Positions 1-8,889 are shown, counted from the first letter of the stretch. The stretch is DNA of 64,000 nt from Buttiauxella sp049686335 (GCF_049686335.1 NZ_JBAVHX010000004.1:310001-374000), one strand, 5' to 3'. Program-made: numbers and translations. Notes: generated by a model not told the origin, from the letters alone.

Positions 1-1103
1 TCCTGACCGAGGCCATCGACCAGGTCAGAAGCACGCAGCATACGGCCCGCGGCGTAGAAACCATCGCGCTCCTCTAACATCACCAGCATTGGCATATCAG
101 TGTAACGACGCACGTAATCGGTAAAGTACTGGCTTGGATTGTCGAGGTGGAATTCACGCAGCATCACGTGGCCCATCGCCAGTGCCATTGCCGCATCGGT
201 GCCTTGCTTCGGCGCCAGCCACTGGTCACACAGTTTGGCGATTTCCGCATAGTCCGGCGTGACGGCAACGGTTTTGGTGCCTTTGTAACGGACTTCGGTA
301 AAGAAGTGCGCATCTGGCGTACGGGTTTGCGGGACGTTAGAACCCCAGGCAATGATGTAGCTGGAGTTGTACCAGTCGGCAGATTCTGGCACGTCAGTTT
401 GCTCGCCCCAGGTCATTGGGGAAGCCGGTGGTAAATCGCAGTACCAGTCGTAGAAACTCAGACAAGCACCGCCAATCAGGGAGAGGTAACGTGCACCTGC
501 GGCGTAAGAGACCATCGACATCGCCGGGATTGGCGAGAATCCGGCAATACGGTCTGGGCCAAAGGTTTTCGCGGTATAGACGTTCGCCGCAGCAATCAGC
601 TCGTTGACTTCCTGCCAGCTTGAACGGACAAAACCCCCGCGCCCACGGGCTTGTTTATAGCTTTTGGCTTTTTCCGCATCGTTGATGATGGAAGCCCAGG
701 CGTCGACCGGGTCAGCATGAACGTTTTTTGCTTCGCGCCACAGTTTGATCAGACGCTTGCGCATCAATGGATATTTTAAGCGGTTGGCGCTGTAGAGATA
801 CCAGGAGTAGCTCGCACCACGTGGGCAGCCGCGAGGTTCATGGTTTGGCATATCAGGACGGGTACGCGGGTAATCGGTTTGCTGAGTTTCCCAGGTCACC
901 AGGCCGCTTTTGACATAGATCTTCCAGCTACAGGAGCCCGTGCAGTTTACACCGTGTGTGGAACGGACCACTTTATCGTGCTGCCACCGCTGGCGATAAC
1001 CTTCTTCCCAATCACGATTGGTATCGAGCAGTTGGCCATGTCCATCGGCAAAAGTTTCGCCCTTCTGTTTGAAGTACCGAAACCGGTCAAGAAATTTGCT
1101 CAT
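1..1103 (-). CDS. narG: Respiratory nitrate reductase alpha subunit NarG, N-terminal part (3' end outside window)
   Basis: Molybdenum-bisMGD catalytic subunit of the membrane-bound NarGHI complex, which reduces nitrate to nitrite with quinol electrons on the cytoplasmic face. About 367 of roughly 1250 codons are present; the frame is open to base 1. The start is ATG at 1103, after AGGAGA, giving MSKFLDRFRYFK as in E. coli. The FS0 iron-sulfur ligands are visible (His in RSTHGVNC, then the CxxxC cysteines, and the later Cys in PRGCPRG), as is the Mo-ligand Asp in WYCDLPPA. Expression is expected to need FNR and NarL, whose sites lie upstream. narH, narJ and narI are presumably beyond the left edge. 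Confidence 0.97.
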   Translation of the reverse strand, partial: MSKFLDRFRYFKQKGETFADGHGQLLDTNRDWEEGYRQRWQHDKVVRSTHGVNCTGSCSWKIYVKSGLVTWETQQTDYPRTRPDMPNHEPRGCPRGASYSWYLYSANRLKYPLMRKRLIKLWREAKNVHADPVDAWASIINDAEKAKSYKQARGRGGFVRSSWQEVNELIAAANVYTAKTFGPDRIAGFSPIPAMSMVSYAAGARYLSLIGGACLSFYDWYCDLPPASPMTWGEQTDVPESADWYNSSYIIAWGSNVPQTRTPDAHFFTEVRYKGTKTVAVTPDYAEIAKLCDQWLAPKQGTDAAMALAMGHVMLREFHLDNPSQYFTDYVRRYTDMPMLVMLEERDGFYAAGRMLRASDLVDGLGQ

Positions 1104-1198
1104 CGGGGTTCTCCTGATGTGGAGCCTGGAGGCTCTATCTTATGAATACGACATTGCTAACAATGGCCGCACCGTAACCCGCGTAAATGAAGGGATAA

Positions 1199-1212
1199 TT
1201 GATGCCGATCAA
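1199..1212 (-). promoter_or_regulatory. FNR binding site for narG
   Basis: The sequence TTGATGCCGATCAA is an exact match to the FNR consensus TTGAT-N4-ATCAA. If it is centred at -41.5, transcription of narG would begin near 1164, leaving a leader of about 60 nt. That fits the class II FNR-dependent promoter known for E. coli narG. The start point is inferred from spacing only. Confidence 0.85.
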
Positions 1213-1349
1213 CTGGGATTCAGGCTGTAATAGAGAGGGAAAGTCGATCTACCACCAAAGTGGCAATAACAAAACACACATCAACTTATTGATATAATTG
1301 GTTTTCTATAAGAGCACACACAAGCCAGGGAGTAGAAATTCCCGGAGCC

Positions 1350-1364
1350 GGGTATTAAGGGGTA
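1350..1364 (-). promoter_or_regulatory. Distal NarL heptamer pair of narG
   Basis: Read on the minus strand this is TACCCCTTAATACCC: one TACYNMT-type heptamer directly followed by a second half. It is centred about 193 bp upstream of the inferred narG start point. The NarL -195 element of E. coli narG has nearly the same sequence and position. In E. coli, IHF bends the DNA between this element and FNR. I did not try to place an IHF site. Confidence 0.7.
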
Positions 1365-1392
1365 AGTCGGTAAAAGCGGGTTAAGATGAAAT

Positions 1393-1429
1393 GAAAAATG
1401 GGGCTTCCCTGTCAGCAGGAAAACCCCAT
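1393..1429 (-). terminator. Terminator after yihN
   Basis: On the minus strand, ATGGGG then TTTTCCTG pair, with two G-T wobbles, to CAGGGAAG then CCCCAT across a four-base CTGA loop, followed by TTTTC. The hairpin starts about 18 bases past the yihN stop and lies just upstream of the NarL element. It should isolate narG from yihLMN transcription. Confidence 0.75.
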
Positions 1430-1446
1430 CCAGAACGGCGTAACTA

Positions 1447-2712
1447 TCAGGCAGAAGCTAACGACTCTGACAGACGTGCCGCACGAATATTTTTAATCAG
1501 CAGCCCGGAAATAATTATCCCCGCGCACGCAAAGAGCGCCATTAAACCAAACACAATTTGATAGCCGATGAGACCAGGATTGGTATCTAAAATGTAGCCA
1601 TACAGGCTGTAGCAGAACATTGCAGGGGCATAGCCAATAAAACTACCCAGCGCCATTGCCGCCCCCGTATTCTTTTCACTGATACCTGCCTCACCGATTG
1701 GCGCAAAGAACACCGCTCGTTGGGTAAAGATCACTGCGCCAAACATTAACGTACAGGCCATACCCAAATAGACTGGCATCTGTTCATGCGGCAACAGGAT
1801 CAGGCCAACTAAGGCCAATGCACTAATAATGAAGGTATAGAAAAGATATTTACTTGGCGATTGTAAAACTTTATCCGCAATTAACCCACCAATTGGACCA
1901 CCCACCATTTTCAAACAATACTGATTAATTATCCCGTAGGCACCCACCAGCGCAATAGGTAATGCATAGACATTTCTTAAGAATGGAATAAAGAATGTTA
2001 AACCACAATACACGGCATAGACACAGAATACGCTGAAGGCAATTAACCACACGGTTTTATTTTTTAATACACTACCCAGCCCGGGTTTATCTTCTTTTTT
2101 GTCAGCAAGTTCTTTCTTCGCTACTTGTTCATCCGGGCTTTCTTTCAGCACAAACATAATCACCACGCCGACGACAATCGCGATGCCTGAGTAGAATAGA
2201 ATAGCCGCTCTAAAACCAAAATAGTCGCTACCAAACCAGGTGAATACCGCCAAAGCGCTGAAGGCAATAATAGTATCAACAATGCCTCGTCCAGTTTCAA
2301 AGAAACCAAATAACCGCCCTTGCTGTTTATTGTCGCCAAGCAAACTCACGGACTTCAACAACACCGGCCAGTTCAGCATATCGCAAGTCACACCGAACAA
2401 CGCCCAGACAAAGAGGATCCCCCAGTAGCCGGGCATTGTCGACAGATAGATGCCAAGCAAGCCAGTGGCGATGAGCGAGAAAGACATGGTAAACCGGCGT
2501 GGTAAACGGTCGGAAAAGTAAATCGACAGGAAGAAACCAATTGTCGTCACAATCGAGTTAACCGACATGGCGTTACCAATTTCACCGTTGGTCAGATGAA
2601 AGTATTCCTGCATCGGAACATAAAATGCGTCTTTTAATGAAGGCAGTTTATATATTGTTCCACCGCACAGAACCAACAAGCTAAATATGGTCCATCTTTT
2701 TTTAGTAAGCAT
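1447..2712 (-). CDS. yihN: MFS transporter, YihN family
   Basis: Twelve-helix inner-membrane transporter of the major facilitator superfamily, 421 aa. It is very close to E. coli YihN along its whole length (for example LCGGTIYKLPSLKDAFY near the N-terminus, FGFFETGRG in the middle and FTQRAVFFAPIGEA near the C-terminus). The ATG at 2712 is preferred over one four codons upstream because it gives the family N-terminus MLTKK and follows GGGGTG. A charged, Lys-rich loop near residues 195-215 separates the two six-helix halves. The substrate is not known. It is the last gene of a yihL-yihM-yihN unit, 96 bp after yihM. Confidence 0.9.
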   Translation of the reverse strand: MLTKKRWTIFSLLVLCGGTIYKLPSLKDAFYVPMQEYFHLTNGEIGNAMSVNSIVTTIGFFLSIYFSDRLPRRFTMSFSLIATGLLGIYLSTMPGYWGILFVWALFGVTCDMLNWPVLLKSVSLLGDNKQQGRLFGFFETGRGIVDTIIAFSALAVFTWFGSDYFGFRAAILFYSGIAIVVGVVIMFVLKESPDEQVAKKELADKKEDKPGLGSVLKNKTVWLIAFSVFCVYAVYCGLTFFIPFLRNVYALPIALVGAYGIINQYCLKMVGGPIGGLIADKVLQSPSKYLFYTFIISALALVGLILLPHEQMPVYLGMACTLMFGAVIFTQRAVFFAPIGEAGISEKNTGAAMALGSFIGYAPAMFCYSLYGYILDTNPGLIGYQIVFGLMALFACAGIIISGLLIKNIRAARLSESLASA

Positions 2713-2808
2713 AAGACACCCCACCCTGAATTAGCGGAATTAATTATTTTTTGAGAGTACAGAGACCTCAACTGACGTGAGACATCTGAATATAAATTTT
2801 ATGGTTAT

Positions 2809-3783
2809 TTATTTATGTAAAACATTTAAAGCATCTTTATTAAGTTCAGCAACAATATTACGCACATGCTGTATTTGATTCATTGCATCAGCCATCTCTT
2901 TATTGAGTCTTTCTTCAAGTCCGGAAGTGGGTAACGGTGTTTCACTCATCTCACGCAGTGGGATCCAGGGATTACTGCCTTCATTGGTAAATCGGAATGC
3001 CGGAGCATAATAATCAACTTCTTCTTCAAGACCAAAGGCAGTGACTTGCGGTTTATTTTCACCTAAACAAATTAATTGCAGGAGTAATTCTTTAAACGGT
3101 AATTCACCTTGCCCTGAAATACAGGCGGTATGCCCACGCCCCTGTCCTTCGTCATTAATCAGTGCATCTTTGATATGCACCTGGGTGATTTCTTTTCCCA
3201 TCACCGCCAATGCCTCAAGTGGCTCTTCATTGGCATTAATCATATTGGCAAAATCAAACAGCAACGAAAGCTGTGGGAAGTCCGCCTGTTGGACTAACTT
3301 CACCAGTTCATGGCTTTGCAAATCCTCATGTTGCTCAAGGGTAAATGTCAGGCCACTGTGCTGGTGTTGCGCTTTAATGTACTGAATATCCTTTGCTATT
3401 GTCTCCATGACCTCGGAAAGTGTGCCTTCGTAGCGCGGATAAAATCGTACCGAAGTTGCACCTGATTTCAGGGCAATGGTAACCGCCTCATCGATAGTCG
3501 CTGCGTCAGACGCACTGGTTTCGATATGCACATCCAGGCCTGACTGGCGTGCTTTGGCCGCAAAACGTGCCAGTCGCTCTTCGCTGGCATGCCTGAGGGA
3601 CTGGCTTTCACCGTCCACAACATGGATTTTCACCCCTTTCAGATGCTGCTGACTGGCGATATCCAGTAAATCTTCCGGTAGGATCTTTTCCATACGCATA
3701 TTTAAATGGAACGCATAAGCGTGCAAATAAAGCGGCAGATCTGCGGCACGCTCAACAATTTTTTTAGCCTGGATGCTATCCAT
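2809..3783 (-). CDS. yihM: TIM-barrel sugar phosphate isomerase/epimerase-like protein YihM
   Basis: Cytoplasmic protein of 324 aa, matching E. coli YihM (start MDSI.AKKIVERAADLPLYLHAY). It belongs to the AP-endonuclease-2-like TIM-barrel family, which includes xylose isomerase-like enzymes. Likely metal-binding acids and histidines appear in LEQHEDLQS, LFDFANM and VHIKDALI, the usual positions for this fold. The ATG at 3783 has AGGAG five bases upstream and is preferred to the in-frame GTG two codons earlier. The gene lies 8 bases after yihL, so the two are probably cotranscribed. The substrate is unknown; a role on a phosphorylated or free sugar imported by YihN is inference. Confidence 0.88.
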   Translation of the reverse strand: MDSIQAKKIVERAADLPLYLHAYAFHLNMRMEKILPEDLLDIASQQHLKGVKIHVVDGESQSLRHASEERLARFAAKARQSGLDVHIETSASDAATIDEAVTIALKSGATSVRFYPRYEGTLSEVMETIAKDIQYIKAQHQHSGLTFTLEQHEDLQSHELVKLVQQADFPQLSLLFDFANMINANEEPLEALAVMGKEITQVHIKDALINDEGQGRGHTACISGQGELPFKELLLQLICLGENKPQVTAFGLEEEVDYYAPAFRFTNEGSNPWIPLREMSETPLPTSGLEERLNKEMADAMNQIQHVRNIVAELNKDALNVLHK

Positions 3784-3791
3784 ACTCACTC

Positions 3792-4499
3792 CTATAAATC
3801 GATATAAAACTCTACAGATTCAAAACGCCAATATTCGATATCAACCTGAATCACGTGACCGCCTTCGTCGGCACGGAATTTTTCAACACGTATAGCCGGG
3901 GTGCCAGGTGTACCGCCCATCCCTTTGCAAGCCCCTGCCGAAAGTCGTGTGGGTTTAAAGGCTAAATGCTGTGTATGAGAGGTCTTGCCAAAGGCTTCTT
4001 GCCAGACTTCAACAAAAGATCGGTCGCCTAATTTGTCAATAAAACCTGGGGCCAATTGCGCGTTGATAAAGGTTTCGTGATAGAAAACTTTATGGTTATC
4101 AAGGGCTCCCCATCCACAGATTTTGTAGATCTCATCACCGTCTTTTACATTCAACTGCGACAAAATTTCGGGTTCCGCCGTGTAAACCCGCTCTTTTTCC
4201 AGAAAGCCCCAGGACGGCAAACGCCCCTGTTCCAGCGCGGCCTGCTTAAAACTGGTGGAGGTATTTGGGGTGTATTTGAAACACGGCAAGGCCACAAACC
4301 AGCCCCGACGATCTTTACGAAAGATCTTTTCTTCCCCTTCCAGAAACAGCAACGCCTGTCGCAGTGTCATGCGCTTGATGCCAAGCAATTCTTCCAGCTC
4401 ACGCTCGGAAGGTAATTTTCCGCCCGGCTGCACAACACCTTTGCTCAGCCAGTCGTTGAGCATCTCTTTTGCCGTTTCTACGGTGGAATGGCTTTTCAT
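3792..4499 (-). CDS. yihL: GntR/HutC-family transcriptional regulator YihL
   Basis: Repressor-type regulator of 235 aa with an N-terminal winged helix (about residues 10-75; GKLPSERELEELLGIKRMTLRQAL is the recognition region) and a C-terminal UTRA ligand-binding domain (about 95-230), as in the HutC subfamily. It matches E. coli YihL. It begins at ATG 4499, close behind a perfect TGGTTTAAACCA palindrome, and runs into yihM with only a few bases between. The arrangement suggests autoregulation and control of yihMN by a sugar-phosphate-like ligand. The ligand is inferred only from the UTRA domain. Confidence 0.88.
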   Translation of the reverse strand: MKSHSTVETAKEMLNDWLSKGVVQPGGKLPSERELEELLGIKRMTLRQALLFLEGEEKIFRKDRRGWFVALPCFKYTPNTSTSFKQAALEQGRLPSWGFLEKERVYTAEPEILSQLNVKDGDEIYKICGWGALDNHKVFYHETFINAQLAPGFIDKLGDRSFVEVWQEAFGKTSHTQHLAFKPTRLSAGACKGMGGTPGTPAIRVEKFRADEGGHVIQVDIEYWRFESVEFYIDL

Positions 4500-4512
4500 G
4501 TTTTAATCCATT

Positions 4513-4524
4513 TGGTTTAAACCA
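4513..4524. promoter_or_regulatory. Likely YihL (GntR/HutC) operator
   Basis: TGGTTTAAACCA is a perfect 12-bp palindrome 13 bases upstream of the yihL start. HutC/NagR/DasR-type regulators recognise related TGGTnTAnACCA palindromes, so this is the natural operator for YihL. No other copy was noticed next to narK or narG. Confidence 0.6.
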
Positions 4525-4640
4525 GATTGATTGTCACGGTACTCTTAGCCAGCGAATGTGACAATGGTGTCTGGCGGGGTAGTTATTCTAAATGTGAGGT
4601 TTCTCGCAGAATAGAGTCGGATCGAGGGGGAATTTCAGGC

Positions 4641-4666
4641 AAAAAAAAGCGCGACCGAAGTCGCGC
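4641..4666 (-). terminator. Terminator after narK
   Basis: On the minus strand, GCGCGAC pairs with GTCGCGC around a TTCG tetraloop and is followed by eight T residues. It lies 29 bases past the narK stop and about 140 bases before the yihL start. The yihLMN unit should therefore be transcriptionally separate from narK. Confidence 0.92.
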
Positions 4667-4694
4667 AAGGGATAACCAAAAGGTTAAAAAAGGA

Positions 4695-6089
4695 CTATTT
4701 GGCTGCTGATTTACGGCCGTAAACGACCCAGGTAATCACCACACAAACAATATAAAACACCAGGAAGACTTTCATCGCGCCTGCCGGAGAACCGGTCAAC
4801 GCAAGCGAGGTACCAAACGCTTTCGGGATAAAGAACCCGCCAACCGCACCAATCGCGGAAATAAAGCCAAGTGCCGCCGCAGTATCGGTAGCCGCTTCGC
4901 GCAACGCTCTTTCTTCGGTTCCGCCCTGCGCTTTCACGCGATCCATGGTCAATTTACGGAAGATAACGGAGATCATCTGGAAGGTAGAACCACTGCCCAG
5001 ACCGGCTGTCAGGAACAGCATCAGGAACACGCCGAAGAAGGCGATGAAGTTACCGCCCACACCATTATGTGGCAGCGTGGTAAACAGCAACGCACTGAAA
5101 ACTGCCATAAATATGAAGTTAATCAGCGACACTTTGGTTCCGCCAAAGCGGTCGGAAATTGCGCCACCCGCAGAACGTGCCAGCGCACCAAACAGTGGGC
5201 CGAAGAAGGCGAAGTGCAGAATGTTGATATCCGGGAACTGCGTTTTAGCCAGCATGGCAAAACCGGCAGAAAAACCGATAAACGAGCCGAAAGTCGCCAG
5301 ATACAGCACGCCCATGATCCACAGGTGAGCGCGTTTGAGAACCGGCAATTGCTCTTTCAAAGAGGCCTTCGAGGTCGCGAGGTCATTCATCCCAAACCAG
5401 GCAGCAACGGTGAAAATCGCCAGCAACGGCACCCACACCCATGCGGCGTTTTCCAGGAACAGCATCGTGCCATCCGCCTGCTCAACGCCGGTCCCGCCAA
5501 ATACTGCAAACATAGAAAGCGAAATCACCAGCGGTGCAACCAGCTGCATCACGCTCACACCAAGGTTACCGAGCCCACCGTTGATACCCAGCGCGCCACC
5601 CTGTTTTGCTTTCGGGAAGAAGAAGCTGATGTTCGCCATGCTCGAGGCAAAGTTTGCCCCCGCAAAACCACACAACAGCGCGATGATGATGAATACGCCA
5701 AATGGGGTTGCCGGGTTTTGCACCGCAAAACCTAACCACATGCAAGGGATAATCAAAATCCCGGTGCTGAACGCAGTCCAGCGACGACCGCCGAAGACCG
5801 GTACCATGAAAGAGTAAGGCACGCGCAGTAACGCACCGGAAACAGACGGCAGTGCGGTCAGCATAAACAGTTGGTCAGTGGAGAAGTTGAAGCCCACTTT
5901 ATTCAGGTTAACCGCGACCGCGCTAAACAGCATCCACACGCAGAACGCTAATAACAAACACGGTACAGAAATCCATAAATTGCGGCTGGCAATGCCATGA
6001 CCCTTACTTTGCCAAAACGCAGGTTCTTCTGGTCGCCATTCGGTAATCAGCGAACCCGATTTTGGACTTTGTTCGGGAATGTGAGACAT
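4695..6089 (-). CDS. narK: Nitrate/nitrite transporter NarK
   Basis: MFS nitrate/nitrite porter of the inner membrane, 464 aa. It imports nitrate for respiration and exports nitrite. It is nearly identical in layout to E. coli NarK (IASRNLWISVPCLLLAFC after the cytoplasmic N-terminus; the glycine-rich nitrate signature segments FAGANFASSMANISFFFP and LTAGLGSGSTFQMI). The start at 6089 (MSHIPEQ) has GAGG five bases upstream; an upstream in-frame extension of 29 codons lies in the promoter and is not used. It is divergent from narX, with an FNR site about 62 bp upstream. It ends at a strong terminator rather than running on to narG. Confidence 0.97.
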   Translation of the reverse strand: MSHIPEQSPKSGSLITEWRPEEPAFWQSKGHGIASRNLWISVPCLLLAFCVWMLFSAVAVNLNKVGFNFSTDQLFMLTALPSVSGALLRVPYSFMVPVFGGRRWTAFSTGILIIPCMWLGFAVQNPATPFGVFIIIALLCGFAGANFASSMANISFFFPKAKQGGALGINGGLGNLGVSVMQLVAPLVISLSMFAVFGGTGVEQADGTMLFLENAAWVWVPLLAIFTVAAWFGMNDLATSKASLKEQLPVLKRAHLWIMGVLYLATFGSFIGFSAGFAMLAKTQFPDINILHFAFFGPLFGALARSAGGAISDRFGGTKVSLINFIFMAVFSALLFTTLPHNGVGGNFIAFFGVFLMLFLTAGLGSGSTFQMISVIFRKLTMDRVKAQGGTEERALREAATDTAAALGFISAIGAVGGFFIPKAFGTSLALTGSPAGAMKVFLVFYIVCVVITWVVYGRKSAAK

Positions 6090-6392
6090 AAACACCTCAA
6101 AAATAGTGAGAGTAATTGCCGCCACATTAGGTGCTAATGGGGAATAAAAATTGATGTGAATCAAGGGATAAACCATCTGAATGGCGGCTAAAAATTAATC
6201 ATCATTCTTTGTGGGTAACGGTAACTCGTGAAAATAGTGTGGTTTTTCACAGGGCTGAACACAGGGAGTAATCACCCTACACCGCGAGATGCCACTCCGG
6301 GCTATTTGTGGGTAATCCTTAAGGGGTATGGGTATACTCCAGGGGATGTCTGAGAATACCCGCACTCTCTATCCGCCCCGGAGTTCACCTGA
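6090..6392. promoter_or_regulatory. narK-narX divergent control region
   Basis: The 303-bp gap contains one perfect FNR site on the narK side and several NarL-type heptamers. Examples are TACCCAT (minus strand, 6328-6334) and TACCCCT (6322-6328), which share one base. More heptamer-like GGGTAA motifs lie around 6212 and 6310. Divergent control of narK and narXL by FNR and NarL is known in E. coli. No small gene is visible here. Confidence 0.7.
6151..6164 (-). promoter_or_regulatory. FNR binding site for narK
   Basis: TTGATGTGAATCAA matches TTGAT-N4-ATCAA exactly. Centred at -41.5 it predicts a narK start point near 6116, giving a leader of about 27 nt before the ATG at 6089. Confidence 0.85.
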
Positions 6393-8177
6393 ATGCTAAA
6401 ACGCCTGCTGTCCCCGCTCACCTTGTTTAACCAACTGGCATTGATTGTGCTGTTGTTGGCGCTGCTGGGTGTCGCGGGAATGAGTCTCGCGGGTTGGCTG
6501 GCGCAGGGTATACAGGGCAACGCTCACGCGATCAACAAAGCCGGGTCGATGCGCATGCAAAGCTATCGTCTGTTGGCCGCCATTCCACTGAGCGAAAAAG
6601 ACAATGCTTTGCTCAATGAGATGGAAAAAACCACCTGGAGTAACGACTTAAAAGAAGCGGCAGAACAGGACGGACAACAGGATAAGTTAGCCGCGTTGCA
6701 ACACTACTGGCGCGAGCAGTTAGCACCCGCCCTGCGCCAGGCGCAAAATGCGCAACAGGTTAAACCCCACGTTGCAGGATTCGTCGGGCGGATTGACCAA
6801 CTGGTCACCACCTTCGATCACACCACCGAACTGCGCCTGCATCGGATTATCCAGCTACAAATGGGTATGGCCGCGCTGATGGGGTTGCTGATCATTTTTA
6901 CCGTCATCTGGTTGCGCAAACGCCTGCTGCGCCCGTGGCAAAAGTTGCTCACCATGGCGCAAGCGATTGGGCAGCGTGACTTTACCCATCGCGTTAATGT
7001 GCGTGGGCGAAACGAGATGGCGACGCTGGGCGTGGCGTTAAACAGTATGTCGGCAGAACTGGCAGAAAGTTACGCAAGCCTTGAGCAGCGGGTGCGTGAG
7101 AAAACCGCCGGGCTTGAGCAAAAAAACCAGATGCTGTCGTTCCTGTATCAGGCCAATCGCCGCCTGCATTCACAGGCTCCGCTGTGTCAGCGCCTGTCCC
7201 CCGTTCTGAGCGATTTACAGCATTTGACGCCGCTGCGTAATCTCGAACTGCGTGTCTATGAGTATGAAGACGAAGAGAATTACGAAGAATATACCTACCA
7301 GCCGGACAGCAGTTGTGACGCCAGCGGCTGCAATCTTTGCCCGCGTGAACCCGCTCCACTGCCGTGTGAAACCACTCCGCTAAAATGGCGCTTGACCGAC
7401 AACCATATTCAATATGGCCTGGTGCTGGCGCAATTACCGCTCGGCAGCAGTCTGACGCACGATCAGCAACAGTTAGTGCTGACGCTGATGGAACAGCTGA
7501 CGGCTACCCTTGCGCTGGAGCGGCAATATGAGCGCCAGCAGCAGCTGGTGGTTATGGAGGAGCGTTCCGCCATTGCCCGGGAATTACACGACTCCATCGC
7601 CCAGTCGCTCTCCTGCCTGAAGATGCAGGTCAGCTGTTTGCAAATGCAGGGCGCCACGTTGCCCCCTGAAATGCAGACCTTACTCGGCCAGATGCGTAGC
7701 GAACTGAATACTTCCTGGCGCCAGTTGCGCGAGTTGTTGACCACCTTCCGCCTGCAACTGACCGAACCCGGGCTGCGTCCCGCGCTCGAAGAGAGTTGCC
7801 GCGAATTTAGTGAAAAACTGGGCTTCCCGGTGGGCCTGGATTATCAAGTTCCGCCGCGCCTTGTGCCCTCACATCAGGCAATTCATCTGGTACAAATCAC
7901 CCGAGAAGCATTGAATAACTGCCTGAAACACGCCAGCGCCACGGCATGTGGAGTCAGCGTGATACATCGCGAGAATCAAATGACGTTAACCATTTGGGAT
8001 AACGGTTGTGGTATCCCCGACAATGGCGAGCGTCGCAACCATTACGGACTTATTATTATGCGAGACCGTGCGCAAAGCCTGAAAGGTGACTGCCAGGTAC
8101 TTGCTCGCCCAGGTGGCGGAACACAAGTCGTCGTGAGTTTTATCCCCGAAACAGCCACAGGAGCCCATCATGAGTAA
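6393..8177 (+). CDS. narX: Nitrate/nitrite sensor histidine kinase NarX
   Basis: Inner-membrane sensor kinase, 594 aa, that phosphorylates NarL in response to nitrate and nitrite. Order of parts: TM1 (about 15-37), periplasmic sensor with the P-box AGSMRMQSYR, TM2 (about 152-172), HAMP linker (about 175-228), a central Cys-containing region (CDASGCNLC), then the HPK7 dimerisation and kinase domains. The phosphoacceptor falls at His399 in ARELHDSIAQ, the same number as in E. coli. The ATP-binding motifs NCLKHA and DNGCGIP are present. The start ATG follows GGAG by nine bases. The 3' end overlaps narL by 8 bp, so the two are translationally coupled. Confidence 0.97.
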   Translation: MLKRLLSPLTLFNQLALIVLLLALLGVAGMSLAGWLAQGIQGNAHAINKAGSMRMQSYRLLAAIPLSEKDNALLNEMEKTTWSNDLKEAAEQDGQQDKLAALQHYWREQLAPALRQAQNAQQVKPHVAGFVGRIDQLVTTFDHTTELRLHRIIQLQMGMAALMGLLIIFTVIWLRKRLLRPWQKLLTMAQAIGQRDFTHRVNVRGRNEMATLGVALNSMSAELAESYASLEQRVREKTAGLEQKNQMLSFLYQANRRLHSQAPLCQRLSPVLSDLQHLTPLRNLELRVYEYEDEENYEEYTYQPDSSCDASGCNLCPREPAPLPCETTPLKWRLTDNHIQYGLVLAQLPLGSSLTHDQQQLVLTLMEQLTATLALERQYERQQQLVVMEERSAIARELHDSIAQSLSCLKMQVSCLQMQGATLPPEMQTLLGQMRSELNTSWRQLRELLTTFRLQLTEPGLRPALEESCREFSEKLGFPVGLDYQVPPRLVPSHQAIHLVQITREALNNCLKHASATACGVSVIHRENQMTLTIWDNGCGIPDNGERRNHYGLIIMRDRAQSLKGDCQVLARPGGGTQVVVSFIPETATGAHHE

Positions 8178-8820
8178 CCCGGAAGCCTCGACCATTTTGC
8201 TAATCGACGATCATCCGATGCTGCGCACTGGCGTAAAACAATTGATCAGTATGGCGCCGGAACTGGCCGTCGTAGGTGAAGCGGGCAACGGCGCGCAAGG
8301 CGTGCAACTGGCGGAGGAACTCGACCCTGATCTGATCCTGCTGGATTTGAATATGCCCGGCATGAACGGCCTGGAAACGCTGGATTGCCTGCGTGAAAAA
8401 CCGCTTTCAGGTCGTATCGTGGTGTTTAGCGTCTCGAACCATGAAGAAGATGTGGTAACGGCGCTGAAAAGAGGGGCAGATGGTTATTTGTTGAAAGACA
8501 TGGAGCCGGAGGATTTGCTTAAAGCCTTGCAACAAGCCGCCGCCGGGGAGATGGTACTTAGCGAAGCGCTGACGCCAGTGCTGGCGGCAAGTTTACGCGC
8601 CAATCGCGCCACCTCTGACCGCGATGTGAATCTTTTAACCCCGCGTGAGCGCGACATTCTCAAGCTCATCGCGCAAGGTTTGCCGAACAAAATGATCGCC
8701 CGTCGTCTGGACATCACCGAAAGTACGGTGAAGGTTCACGTTAAGCACTTGCTGAAGAAGATGAAGCTTAAATCGCGAGTGGAAGCGGCGGTGTGGGTGC
8801 ATCAGGACCGGATATTTTAA
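8170..8820 (+). CDS. narL: Nitrate response regulator NarL
   Basis: Cytoplasmic DNA-binding response regulator, 216 aa, with an N-terminal receiver domain (1-125) and a C-terminal LuxR/FixJ-type helix-turn-helix (about 150-214; LTPRERDILKLIAQG and ITESTVKVHVKHLL). The phosphoacceptor is Asp59 in LLDLNMPGMNG. It binds TACYNMT heptamers such as those upstream of narK and narG in this window. The start is ATG 8170 with AGGAG seven bases upstream, inside the end of narX. Confidence 0.97.
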   Translation: MSNPEASTILLIDDHPMLRTGVKQLISMAPELAVVGEAGNGAQGVQLAEELDPDLILLDLNMPGMNGLETLDCLREKPLSGRIVVFSVSNHEEDVVTALKRGADGYLLKDMEPEDLLKALQQAAAGEMVLSEALTPVLAASLRANRATSDRDVNLLTPRERDILKLIAQGLPNKMIARRLDITESTVKVHVKHLLKKMKLKSRVEAAVWVHQDRIF

Positions 8821-8889
8821 GGTTAGCACGGTGAAAGTGGTGGATGAAGCTGCGCTTATCCACCCTACAAAACCGAATCAAATCGAATC

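Larger units (their letters stand above)
1104..1446. promoter_or_regulatory. narG upstream control region
   Basis: This 343-bp gap holds the narG promoter region and, at its far end, the terminator of the preceding yihN gene. A perfect FNR palindrome lies about 100 bp upstream of the narG start and a NarL heptamer pair lies about 190 bp above the inferred transcription start. This matches the architecture known for E. coli narG. No small gene is evident. Confidence 0.75.

Noticed and set aside
1281..1294. ATCAACTTATTGAT as a second narG FNR site
   Set aside because: The half-sites are in the reversed order (ATCAA-N4-TTGAT), which is not an FNR site; the perfect site is at 1199-1212.
4527..4709. 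Small plus-strand frame between yihL and narK
   Set aside because: It runs through the narK terminator and ends inside narK; the translation is low-complexity and charged.
6994..7359. Open frame antisense to narX
   Set aside because: It is a shadow of the GC-biased third positions of narX and has no independent support.
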